This document shows positions 26,707-34,695 of a stretch of 64,000 nt of DNA, piece by piece (position 1 is the stretch's first letter; every line of letters begins with the position of its first letter). Location: positions 1 to 64,000 of the forward strand of contig JAFRDE010000021.1 in the NCBI GenBank assembly GCA_017403985.1, in the 5' to 3' direction. The stretch is from Ruminococcus sp. (lineage in GTDB: Bacteria > Bacillota > Clostridia > Oscillospirales > Acutalibacteraceae). The notes below the pieces were generated by a model. The model made no database searches. It was not told where the DNA came from and saw only the letters and a list, made by a program, of their open reading frames with translations. A program made the position numbers and the translations under genes.

Positions 26707-27873
26707 ATGTTAGGTAATTTCAGCTACAAAAATGCAACCAAGCTCTATTTCGGAGACAAATCTCTGCAGTATCTCAATGAAGAATTGCCGAAGTACGGTC
26801 AGACCGTCCAGCTGATTTACGGCGGCGGTTCCGTGAAGAAGAACGGTATCTATGACGCGGTCGTCGAGATCCTCAAAGCCAACGGTAAAACGATTGTTGA
26901 GGACGCGGGCGTCATGCCCAACCCTACTGCGGACAAGCTGCGAGAAGGCGTACGGATTGCCCGTGAGAATAAGGTCAATCTGCTGCTTGCGATTGGCGGC
27001 GGTTCCTGCTGCGACTACGCCAAGGCAATATCTGTCTCCGTCAACTGTGACGATGATCCGTGGGAGAAGTATTATATCCGCTTTGAGGAGCCTGACTGTG
27101 AGATCGTTCCTGTCGGCTGTATTCTGACTATGGCGGGTACAGGTTCCGAGATGAACGCGGGCGCGGTCATCACCAACCATGAGCAGAAGCTCAAGATCGG
27201 TCATGTTTTTGGCGATGAAGTGATGCCGAAATTCTCTATCCTCAACCCGAAGTTCACCATGTCTCTGCCGAAGCGTCAGATGGTGGCCGGTATCTACGAT
27301 ATCTTCAATCATATCTGCGAGCAGTATTTCTCGGGTGAGGACGACAACACCTCCGATTATATCGCAGAGGCGCTGATGAAGTCCGTCGTCCACAGCTCGC
27401 TGATCGCTATTGAAACCCCCGAAGATTATGAAGCGCGTTCCAACATCATGTGGACGGCAACTTGGGCATTGAACACCCTCATCTCACGAGGCAAGACCAC
27501 CGACTGGATGGTGCATATGCTGGGTCAGGCGGTTGGTGCGATTACCGACGCTACCCACGGTATGACTCTGGCGGCTGTATCGCTGCCTTATTATAAAACC
27601 ATCATGCCCTATGGGTTGAAGAAGTTTGTCCGCTTCGCGACGGAGGTATGGAGCGTCGATGCCGATGGCAAGTCCGATGAAGAAGTCGCGAACGAAGGTC
27701 TTCTCGCTATGGAGAATTGGATGAAAAAACTCGGCGTCGCCATGAATCTCACTGAGCTCGGCGTTACCGAGGATATGATCGAAGCGATCGCCGATGCGAC
27801 GATCATTCTTGACGGTGGATACAAGGTGTTGACGCGTGACGAGGTCGTAAAAGTATTGAAAGAGAGCCTGTAA
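26707..27873 (+). CDS. Iron-containing alcohol dehydrogenase (BdhA/YqhD type)
   Basis: 388 residues. NAD(P)H-dependent reductase of aldehydes to alcohols. The nucleotide site is YGGGSVKKNG and AIGGGSCCDYAKA; the metal-binding region includes DIFNHICEQYFSG and HMLGQAVGAITDATHGMTLA (His ligands). Both are typical of butanol dehydrogenase-like enzymes. Length is normal. AAAGGAG precedes the ATG. It lies in the TetR-linked cluster, which suggests a role in aldehyde or electrophile removal; that is inference. Confidence 0.92.
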   Translation: MLGNFSYKNATKLYFGDKSLQYLNEELPKYGQTVQLIYGGGSVKKNGIYDAVVEILKANGKTIVEDAGVMPNPTADKLREGVRIARENKVNLLLAIGGGSCCDYAKAISVSVNCDDDPWEKYYIRFEEPDCEIVPVGCILTMAGTGSEMNAGAVITNHEQKLKIGHVFGDEVMPKFSILNPKFTMSLPKRQMVAGIYDIFNHICEQYFSGEDDNTSDYIAEALMKSVVHSSLIAIETPEDYEARSNIMWTATWALNTLISRGKTTDWMVHMLGQAVGAITDATHGMTLAAVSLPYYKTIMPYGLKKFVRFATEVWSVDADGKSDEEVANEGLLAMENWMKKLGVAMNLTELGVTEDMIEAIADATIILDGGYKVLTRDEVVKVLKESL

Positions 27874-27936
27874 CAGCATCCATAAAAATACTGATACTTT
27901 TTATTGAAAAAGCAACCTTTGAGAAAGCGGTGTAGT

Positions 27937-28602
27937 ATGAAAGCCAAAAAAATCTTCATGCGCGTGATCGATATTTTGATGATCGCCGCGATGCTGCTGC
28001 TCATGGCTATGCAGGTCACAAAGCAGGAGATACATGAGTGGCTCGGTATCGGGATGTTCGCGCTCGTCATCGCGCACAATATCCTCAACCGTAATTATTA
28101 CGCCGCTATCTTTAGGGGTAAATATACGCCGATCAGAGTGTTTATGCTGATCGTCAACACAGCCTTGCTCCTCAGCTTTGTTGCCACACCGATCACAGGA
28201 ATGTTAATGAGCCGATATGCTACACCGTTTCTTGACGGCGTTGTCGGTGTCATCTGGCCCCGCAAGCTGCATCTGATGCTGTCATATTGGTCGTTTGTGC
28301 TGATGGGTATGCACGCAGGACTGCACCTCGGCATTATCTCATCAAAGCTGAAAAACAAAGCTGTGCGGATCACTGCTTTCATCCTGATGTGTGGAATTTC
28401 CGTTTATGGTTTTTATCTGTTCATTCAAGCGAACATCTTTGACTATATGCTGATGAAAACACACTTCGCTTTTCTGGATTATTCAAAAGCTTGGTGGCTG
28501 GTGATCCTCGAAAACCTCGCTATGCTTATCGCGTGGGCGTTTATCGCATACCTCGTTTCACTTATCTTCAAAATGGTTAAAAGGAAGGGCAAAGAATCAT
28601 GA
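27937..28602 (+). CDS. DUF4405-like membrane protein (possible b-type cytochrome)
   Basis: About 221 residues with six or more hydrophobic helices. Paired histidines within membrane helices (HEWLGIGMFALVIAHNILNR, KLHLMLSYWSFVLMGMHAGL H) match the di-heme cytochrome b-like DUF4405 family. It could hand electrons across the membrane to the extracellular flavodoxins; this is inference from neighbours. The ATG at 27937 follows a weak AAAGCGG; a TTG upstream at 27904 is less likely. Overlaps the next gene (ATGA). Confidence 0.75.
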   Translation: MKAKKIFMRVIDILMIAAMLLLMAMQVTKQEIHEWLGIGMFALVIAHNILNRNYYAAIFRGKYTPIRVFMLIVNTALLLSFVATPITGMLMSRYATPFLDGVVGVIWPRKLHLMLSYWSFVLMGMHAGLHLGIISSKLKNKAVRITAFILMCGISVYGFYLFIQANIFDYMLMKTHFAFLDYSKAWWLVILENLAMLIAWAFIAYLVSLIFKMVKRKGKES

Positions 28603-29033
28603 AATATCAGAATGAAAACGATTTTACAAAAGTAAATATGTTTGGCAAGGGTTCTCCTAATGTGAACTTTGCAAAGTATTTTATCGGTGAGAGCTTTCTG
28701 AATCCCCTGACGGATTTTCAGAACGGTGAGTTCCCGCTGTTCAACGTTACCTTTGAGCCCGGATGCCGCAACAACTGGCATATCCATCACGCCGACAAGG
28801 GCGGCGGACAGATTCTGATCTGCACAGCAGGAGAGGGCTGGTATCAGGAGAAAGGCAAGGAAGCGCGAGAACTGAAAGAGGGCGACGTTATCGTCATCCC
28901 GCAGGGCGTTAAGCACTGGCACGGTGCGAAAAAGGACAGCTGGTTCTCGCACATCTCGCTTGAAGTGCCCGGCGTGAACAGCTCAAACGAATGGCTCGAA
29001 CCGGTAACCGACGAGTATTACAATGCATTATAA
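28599..29033 (+). CDS. Cupin-domain protein
   Basis: 144 residues forming one cupin barrel: the first motif is CRNNWHIHHADKGGGQILI (metal-type His pair), the second GDVIVIPQGVKHWHGAKKD. Such proteins of this length are often annotated as carboxymuconolactone-decarboxylase-associated or quercetinase-like cupins; the substrate is unknown. It overlaps the DUF4405 gene by four bases, so it belongs to the same transcript. Confidence 0.85.
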   Translation: MKYQNENDFTKVNMFGKGSPNVNFAKYFIGESFLNPLTDFQNGEFPLFNVTFEPGCRNNWHIHHADKGGGQILICTAGEGWYQEKGKEARELKEGDVIVIPQGVKHWHGAKKDSWFSHISLEVPGVNSSNEWLEPVTDEYYNAL

Positions 29034-29085
29034 TTGTCATTTAACCTCGCTAAACAAGTATATAGCGGTAAAGAAAAGAAATAAA

Positions 29086-30156
29086 ATGAAAAAGATCATC
29101 ATATTATTACTTATCATTGCGCTGACGTTTAGTGCAGCAGCCTGCGCGAACAGCAATCCTTCAACTCCTGATCAGCAAGAAACAGAAGCAGTTATTCAAA
29201 CAGAGTCAGCAACACAAGCCGTAATACAAGCAGCGACGATTCAGACTGATGGACCACAGCCAACCGAATTTCTTTCTTCTGCTCCGAGTGAAGCTGTCCA
29301 GCCGATGGAGAGCATCTCCGGCTATGATCCGTACTCAACGGACAATGTGTATGATCTGAGTCCGGCTCTGTTTGAGCGGCAGAGCGGCACAGATTACGGT
29401 ACGCTATTGACAGACGTAGTCTATTTCTCGACGACTGCTGCTGATGATAAGCGCGTTAACATCCTGCTGCCGCCCGGTTATGATGAAAACAGTTCCTATC
29501 CTGTATTGTATATGATCCATGGCTGGGGAGGCGATTACACCGGTCATCTGTATGAAGGTTCTTATCTGCATATGCTGTATGGCAATATGTACCGCGACGG
29601 ACTTGCCGAACCAATGATCATCGTCGGCGTGGACATGTATACCGGCAAAATGTCTGTAAAAGATGATCTTGACGGTTACGGACTGAGAGCCGCCTATGAT
29701 AAGACTGTAGATGATATCGCGGTCGACCTCATGCCGTTCATGCAGGCGAACTATGCTGTTGCCGAAGGTAGGGAGAATACTGCCGTAGCAGGAGTCTCTG
29801 AGGGCGGTGCAAAATCGTTGTGTACTGGATTTCAGTGGCTCGACCAGATCGGATATATTGCCGGTATAGCTCCGGACGGTAACGTGATCTCTGTCAATGG
29901 CTATTACTCCGACAGTTATTGGTCAATTCCGTATTTTGACACTTTACCGCAACCTACGGAGAACACCATGCCGCTTTATTTATATCTTGCAGTTGGCAGT
30001 GAGGATCCATATAATATCTATAGCACACAGTATTACAGCGAGATTTTAACCGACATGGGTATCCGTCATCAGTTTGACTATGTGGAGGGCTTTGCGCATA
30101 ACTCCGACTTCTGGCGAGTATGTATGTACAACTTTATCCGAAAAATCTTTTACTAA
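29086..30156 (+). CDS. Secreted esterase lipoprotein (alpha/beta hydrolase)
   Basis: About 356 residues. A signal with lipobox AAACAN is followed by a ~65-residue Gln/Thr/Glu-rich linker and an esterase D/Fae-type domain. It has VNILLPPGYDENSSYPVLYM, the oxyanion region IHGWGGDY, the nucleophile AVAGVSEGGAKS (G-x-S-x-G) and a histidine near the end (EGFAHNSDFWR). This family covers feruloyl and acetyl-xylan esterases and similar enzymes. No dockerin is present, but the lipid anchor keeps it at the cell surface. Last gene of the cluster; a terminator follows. Confidence 0.85.
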   Translation: MKKIIILLLIIALTFSAAACANSNPSTPDQQETEAVIQTESATQAVIQAATIQTDGPQPTEFLSSAPSEAVQPMESISGYDPYSTDNVYDLSPALFERQSGTDYGTLLTDVVYFSTTAADDKRVNILLPPGYDENSSYPVLYMIHGWGGDYTGHLYEGSYLHMLYGNMYRDGLAEPMIIVGVDMYTGKMSVKDDLDGYGLRAAYDKTVDDIAVDLMPFMQANYAVAEGRENTAVAGVSEGGAKSLCTGFQWLDQIGYIAGIAPDGNVISVNGYYSDSYWSIPYFDTLPQPTENTMPLYLYLAVGSEDPYNIYSTQYYSEILTDMGIRHQFDYVEGFAHNSDFWRVCMYNFIRKIFY

Positions 30157-30182
30157 TTTGAGTATACTCTATAAACGACTTT

Positions 30183-30224
30183 ACCGCGTACAAGACTCTT
30201 GACCTTGTACGCGGTGTGTCTTTT
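30183..30224 (+). terminator. Intrinsic terminator after the esterase gene
   Basis: A perfect 12-base stem ACCGCGTACAAG / CTTGTACGCGGT with a nine-base loop, followed by a T-rich GTGTCTTTT. Confidence 0.8.
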
Positions 30225-30240
30225 CAAAATCTATTTCGAA

Positions 30241-30598
30241 AAAACTGTCAGCGGGGGGCGTGATCCCGATGACAGTTTTAGCGTTCTTTGAACGCGCAGC
30301 CGTCAACAAAGTTGACGATCTCAGGGGTTTGGGGAAGGTTCACCAACAAGCATTTTTTCAAATCGGAGCGCAGCGCAGAATTTGTAAAAATACGTCTTCT
30401 TGTACAAGAAGGCATTGCTTGCCAGTATTATCACCAATAAATATTTATCACTAAAAAGATAGTGATGTTATCATAGATAACAGTTGGATTATAATGGAAA
30501 TGTGCTGCCGGATGAAGGGGTGAGGGGTATCCGACAGCACATCGTTTAGTTGCCATGTTTTTATTATATCAGTAAACATGTTGCTGTCAAGAGTTTTT
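30241..30598. other. Non-coding gap rich in hairpins between esterase and reverse transcriptase
   Basis: No gene seen. It holds AAAACTGTCA / TGACAGTTTT (30241-30279), GTCAAC AAA GTTGAC (30302-30316) and the palindrome CTTCTTGTACAAGAAG (near 30395-30410). A long hairpin at 30500-30542 has a 14-base stem, ATGTGCTGCCGGAT / ATCCGACAGCACAT with one mismatch, and a purine-rich 15-base loop. A plus-strand TATAAT at 30490-30495 lies just before that hairpin. I looked for a group II intron domain V and did not find one. Confidence 0.6.
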
Positions 30599-32680
30599 CT
30601 AAATCGCGTATTTTTTGATGATATACTTGAAAAACTGTTCCAATTCAAAAGCAGCGTTATCGGGGATTTTCTTTTCGGTCAATGTACTGGGTATTTCAAG
30701 CTGAGAGGTTCCGACTTCATCACGAATGATCTGAATCTTTTTCTTTTTCAGATCGAGCTTGTTCAGATGATAGCCTCCGCTGATCCACGCTTCGGCAATT
30801 CGATTCATATTCTTTCTCGGCGTCCAGAAGTCTTTATAAGAGTAAGCGGATTTAGGCAATTCTTCCCCAAGTATCTGCTCTATCTGCTTGAACGTCAGCG
30901 TTCTTTTTGTAAACTCTGCTTCTTCAAAATAATCCTTTAGTTTGATGTATTTCCAATCAGCAGGAATTTCTTTTGGTTTTATATATCTGCCCCGCGGTGT
31001 TCCCATTTCAATTTCATGCAAAGCGGCAAGCACATCATAGGGACGATATAAGTCGGTGTCCTCAATGGTCTTTATCAACTGAAATTCATTAAGCGAACAC
31101 ATCTTATGAACATAGGCGGAGTTTTTCAAAGTCTGACGTTTTGTTCCGTACATTTGCACAATCGCTTTTTGATGATCGATCAGAATAGGACGACCGCAAT
31201 AGTAACAACGACCGTTCTGTCGTTCCCATATAGAGCGGTATCCCCCTACGACATTTTGGATTTGCTTCTCTTTGGTGCGGTTCTCCATATACTCTCTTTC
31301 CAAAAACGGATTGAGATTTGTTTTGACCTTTTCGTGATGACCTAACAGGGTGAACATGAGCTTGATCACCCTGACTGACTTGTCTTCCGGCAGGCAGTAG
31401 ATATGATGACCGTTTTGGTCAACATACCAATACTTTGCTATTACCTTTCCCTTTGCCCACTTAGGATGCTTATCCATCGCTGCTTCGAGCAATGCGGTCT
31501 GTACGGCTGTATCTACTCTGCGAAAGGCTTCTTCGGCGTCGCTGTACTTGTGGTAGTTAGCCCATCCGCGCAGTTTTTGATTCAAAGTTGTGATCAGATC
31601 TCTCTGTGACTTGTTCGAGTTTGAGATCGTCATCTTGATATTGGAAATGAATCGCTCAACAGAATCATCCGAGGGATAGCTGTACACATAGCCTCCGCGC
31701 TTGACAAAGGTCTGCGACAGGAAGTCAAAACCGTCTTTAGTTTCACAGATAAAGGTTTTACCCTCTGATAAGGACAGCCCCCTTTCCGCAAGAAATGCCT
31801 TGACCAGTCGGATCACCTGCCTTGCTTCGCTCTTTGTCCGTGTGAAGATAATGACGTCATCTGCAAAGCGTATCAGATTGCCGTCGCTGTAATCGTTCGG
31901 AACGGCTTTGCCGTGCAAGCCGATATAGATGTGCCGCTGTAATCCGTCAAGCACATAGTTGCCGAGGTAGGGCGAGAGATTGGAGCCTTCTGAGATCCCG
32001 TAGCCCTCTGTCGGGAACAACTCTCCCGCAAACACAAATCCGGCGCTGATAAATTCTTCAAGAATCTTCTTATCCATCGGTATATGTTTCAGGAGCCATT
32101 CATGCTGGATAGTTGCGAAATAGGATTTGACGTCACAGACTACAACATACGGCGGGCAGTTGTCAGAGCGCATACACTCCAAAACATACGCCTGTGCGTC
32201 GTGTGCCGATCTGCCGAAGCGAAAGGCAAAGGACTTTCTTTCTGCGTGTGCTTCCGCAACGGGGATAAACGAATATCCGTACAGAACATTCATAGCCCTG
32301 TCAAAGTAAGTAGGGATACCGGCATATCTCATTTTACCGGTATTCTTAGCTTTCATTCCGATCTGGCGCAGCGGTTGTGCTTTATAGCCCTTTGCTGAAA
32401 GTGTAAGCGCAGCTCTCATATATTCGGCGGGTGTTTTCCAACGCACTCGATCCACACCTGGACCGGAGCCGGAGTTTGCCACATGACGGACGGCAAGGCA
32501 TTTTATATCAATATCGTTGACAATATAGTTTTGCAGTCGCCTGATCGTATCTCCGTGATGCTTATACGCCGCAAGGGTGAGTTGCTCCTGTAATGACGCC
32601 AATTTTTCTTCTGCTTTTTTCCAGTCGATTGCCTTCCAAAGAGAAGTCAGATATTCGTCTGAAAATTCTATGCTGTTCAT
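30599..32680 (-). CDS. Free-standing group II-type reverse transcriptase with HNH motif
   Basis: 693 residues. An RVT_N-like start (WKAIDWKKAEEKLASLQEQL, then AVRHVANSGSGPGVDRVRW) leads into the polymerase domain: PTYFDRAMNVL, AFRFGRSAHDA, the first catalytic Asp in VVCDVKSYF (~183) and RFADDVIIF (~272-275). The last is FADD rather than the usual YADD. A maturase X/thumb region follows (LNQKLRGWANYHKYSDAEEA, ~365-390). Next comes a zinc-type HNH (CYYC at ~492-495, later H525 and C528). About 160 further residues match nothing I recognise. Its start overlaps the exonuclease III gene by four bases, so no ribozyme 5' half can surround it. It is therefore not an intact group II intron. Confidence 0.88.
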   Translation of the reverse strand: MNSIEFSDEYLTSLWKAIDWKKAEEKLASLQEQLTLAAYKHHGDTIRRLQNYIVNDIDIKCLAVRHVANSGSGPGVDRVRWKTPAEYMRAALTLSAKGYKAQPLRQIGMKAKNTGKMRYAGIPTYFDRAMNVLYGYSFIPVAEAHAERKSFAFRFGRSAHDAQAYVLECMRSDNCPPYVVVCDVKSYFATIQHEWLLKHIPMDKKILEEFISAGFVFAGELFPTEGYGISEGSNLSPYLGNYVLDGLQRHIYIGLHGKAVPNDYSDGNLIRFADDVIIFTRTKSEARQVIRLVKAFLAERGLSLSEGKTFICETKDGFDFLSQTFVKRGGYVYSYPSDDSVERFISNIKMTISNSNKSQRDLITTLNQKLRGWANYHKYSDAEEAFRRVDTAVQTALLEAAMDKHPKWAKGKVIAKYWYVDQNGHHIYCLPEDKSVRVIKLMFTLLGHHEKVKTNLNPFLEREYMENRTKEKQIQNVVGGYRSIWERQNGRCYYCGRPILIDHQKAIVQMYGTKRQTLKNSAYVHKMCSLNEFQLIKTIEDTDLYRPYDVLAALHEIEMGTPRGRYIKPKEIPADWKYIKLKDYFEEAEFTKRTLTFKQIEQILGEELPKSAYSYKDFWTPRKNMNRIAEAWISGGYHLNKLDLKKKKIQIIRDEVGTSQLEIPSTLTEKKIPDNAAFELEQFFKYIIKKYAI

Positions 32681-33432
32681 AGATCGATCACCAGTTCAAT
32701 AGGACAGTGATCCGAACCTTGTATCTCCGAATGATGAATAACATCGAGGATATTACCGGCTATTTCATCCGACACAAAGAAATAATCCAAACGCCATCCG
32801 CGATCCTCAGAGCGCTTATTTCGACGGTTAGCCCACCATGTATAGGAACCGATCGTATCGGGATATAGTTCTCTGAACGCATCGACAAATCCGTTATCTA
32901 TGAGCTTTTCAAGATTTGCCACTTCTTCGGTGGCGTAGCCTTTACGATTAAAAACCATTCTCGTGTTTTCGGGATAGATGTCAATATCCAAGCGCGCTGC
33001 ATTAAAATCACCGCAGGCGATCACAGGCTTTTCATAACTTAACTCAATCAGATGGTCTAAATATCTTTTATCCCACTCCATACGAAATTGATGACGACGC
33101 AGGTTTTCTTCACTGCGGGGCGTATATGTATTGACAATATAGCACGATTCCATTTCTATTGTTATCAGCCGACCTTCACAGTCAAAGAGATCGTCGCCGA
33201 ATCCATACGACACGCTGATCGGCTCTTGCTTTGTCATGATCAATGTACCGGAATAACCGCCTTGATTACTGTGGAACCAATAATGATGATAGTCATTCAT
33301 CACGACGAACTCCTGTTGCGTTCGTATTTCCTGACAGCAAACAACATCCGGCTTCAACGGATATAAAGCGTCAAATGATCGGTTGTTTACGCACGAAGCA
33401 ACGCCGTTCAGATTCCATGATACGATTCTCAT
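32677..33432 (-). CDS. Exonuclease III/AP endonuclease-family nuclease (EEP fold)
   Basis: About 251 residues. All catalytic motifs of the exonuclease-endonuclease-phosphatase family are present: RIVSWNLNGVAS (metal Asn), DVVCCQEIRT (metal Glu), ACGDFNAARLDID (Asp/Asn), GWRLDYFFVS and GSDHCPIEL (catalytic Asp-His). It resembles XthA more than sphingomyelinases. ATG at 33432 is preceded by GGAGG; a TTG nine bases earlier is less likely. The stop overlaps the reverse transcriptase start (ATGA), which implies coupled translation. It could nick DNA to prime reverse transcription or process its products; that is inference. Confidence 0.92.
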   Translation of the reverse strand: MRIVSWNLNGVASCVNNRSFDALYPLKPDVVCCQEIRTQQEFVVMNDYHHYWFHSNQGGYSGTLIMTKQEPISVSYGFGDDLFDCEGRLITIEMESCYIVNTYTPRSEENLRRHQFRMEWDKRYLDHLIELSYEKPVIACGDFNAARLDIDIYPENTRMVFNRKGYATEEVANLEKLIDNGFVDAFRELYPDTIGSYTWWANRRNKRSEDRGWRLDYFFVSDEIAGNILDVIHHSEIQGSDHCPIELVIDL

Positions 33433-33508
33433 ATTGTTCAAACCTCCGTATAATAAATTACGCCCAACATTAAGTCAGGCGTTATAGGATTCTATTATAA
33501 AATCATTT

Positions 33509-33862
33509 TCAGATTTTATTTGATGAAGTGATAATGTCTATGATCGTCCTTATGATATTAAGATCATCGGCATTACAGCATTCATCTACTCCGAACAGCT
33601 TAGCAAACATTTTGTGACCGTCATCCCATTTTGTCGAGACAGCGAGTATCATCACCTGCGGATGGAGCTTCCTCGACAATTCCATCAAGACGGTCTCTTT
33701 TTTGTTTGATCCAAAAACGTCGTCAAAATTGACGATGATCAAATCAGGCAGAGGATATAATCTCGGTCGGCGGATCGTGCCGGTAATTACCCTCGTATCT
33801 TTATGATCATTCAGCATTTGCAGTAGTTTTTCATCGGTATTATCAAGCAGCAGCACATTCAT
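33509..33862 (-). CDS. Small Rossmann/receiver-like protein
   Basis: 117 residues. The alternation of beta strands and helices (MNVLLLDNTDEKLLQML, DLIIVNFDDVF, HPQVMILAVSTKWDDGH) looks like a response-regulator receiver fold. The usual phospho-acceptor Asp and conserved Lys are not clearly placed, so it may be an atypical or non-phosphorylated receiver. GAGG precedes the ATG. It lies 10 bases after the 118-residue gene and 76 bases before the nuclease gene. I do not recognise a named family. Confidence 0.6.
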   Translation of the reverse strand: MNVLLLDNTDEKLLQMLNDHKDTRVITGTIRRPRLYPLPDLIIVNFDDVFGSNKKETVLMELSRKLHPQVMILAVSTKWDDGHKMFAKLFGVDECCNADDLNIIRTIIDIITSSNKI

Positions 33863-33872
33863 ATCTGTTCCT

Positions 33873-34229
33873 CTATTCTAAGCCGCGTTCGGCTTTCCAA
33901 TCATCGATCATTTTATCGATCTTGTCAAATGTTTCTTTTCTGCCTTTCTTTAGCTTATCGTTGATCGTCTCGTCAACAATGTTCATCTTATAAAAGCTGC
34001 CTATGCGCTCGCCGATGAAAACATAATAATAGGAGTTAGTGTGATTGGAGAGAAATTTTGCTCTGTGCGTAGCCCACCATAGCGAGCGGAACTTCCTTGC
34101 GTCTCTGTATCTGACAGCCGAATTGACGCTTATATCAGAGTTGCCAAAGCAATAGAGCGGCAGAGGAATTCTTAAAAAGGAACGATACATCTCTCCGTTT
34201 TTGGTAGATACGATATACTCCTGACGCAT
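33873..34229 (-). CDS. Unknown 118-residue protein
   Basis: Starts MRQEYIVSTKNGEMYRSFLR, has an aromatic/basic middle (RDARKFRSLWWATHRAKFL) and ends in a charged helix (DKLKKGRKETFDKIDKMIDD). No domain recognised and no membrane segment. AAGGAGGGG lies upstream with the SLOG stop codon between it and the ATG, so translation of the two is tightly coupled. Probably a subunit or regulator of the same system. Confidence 0.65.
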   Translation of the reverse strand: MRQEYIVSTKNGEMYRSFLRIPLPLYCFGNSDISVNSAVRYRDARKFRSLWWATHRAKFLSNHTNSYYYVFIGERIGSFYKMNIVDETINDKLKKGRKETFDKIDKMIDDWKAERGLE

Positions 34230-34232
34230 TTG

Positions 34233-34685
34233 TTACCCCTCCTTCACATTGATGATCGTGAGCCCTTTCTTTTTTGCATAAGCGAGCGTTTTTCCCGCCC
34301 CGCCTGTTACAGATCGGACATAGATGATAGCGACACTTGCCGCGTCAACCATCTTTTTGTTTCTCTTTTGGATATTGCCGATATAGGTATAGTAGGATTC
34401 GATATGTTCTTCAAAAGGAAAGATGACTTCATCATACAGCGTGGCGTCATAATCCTTAAAGGTTCTGTATGGGAGCATAAGATATGATTTGATGTCGGGG
34501 TACCGCTCTTTCAGATGATGTACGGCGCGGGCGGCGGTACGGTCAAAGTAACCTTGACCGCCGTTGAGAAATACGCGGATACCGGAGTTGATCGCTTTGA
34601 TAACCGCTTTTTCAATATCTTCCGTTTTTACTTCGGTGCAATCCCTGTTGCCGATAAACAGCGCCGTTATATCTCTTTCTTCCAT
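34233..34685 (-). CDS. SLOG-family (DUF1273/YpsA-like) protein
   Basis: About 150 residues with ALFIGNRDCTEV at the start, FLNGGQGYFDRTAARAVHHL (glycine-rich nucleotide loop), MLPYRTFKDYDATLYDEVIF, NKKMVDAASVAIIYVRS and TGGAGKTLAYAKKKGLTIIN. This is the complete SLOG pattern, a Rossmann-like domain proposed to bind nucleotides or their derivatives. The ATG at 34685 has no clear ribosome site and lies only 11 bases after the terminator T-run of the upstream RNA. An in-frame extension to 34892 runs through that RNA and is rejected. First gene of the operon leading to the nuclease and reverse transcriptase. Confidence 0.82.
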   Translation of the reverse strand: MEERDITALFIGNRDCTEVKTEDIEKAVIKAINSGIRVFLNGGQGYFDRTAARAVHHLKERYPDIKSYLMLPYRTFKDYDATLYDEVIFPFEEHIESYYTYIGNIQKRNKKMVDAASVAIIYVRSVTGGAGKTLAYAKKKGLTIINVKEG

Positions 34686-34695
34686 AATCAAGGAT

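Noticed and set aside
30157..33440. Intact group II intron around the reverse transcriptase
   Set aside because: The nuclease gene overlaps the RT start, leaving no room for ribozyme domains I-IV, and no domain V-like sequence was found in the downstream gap.
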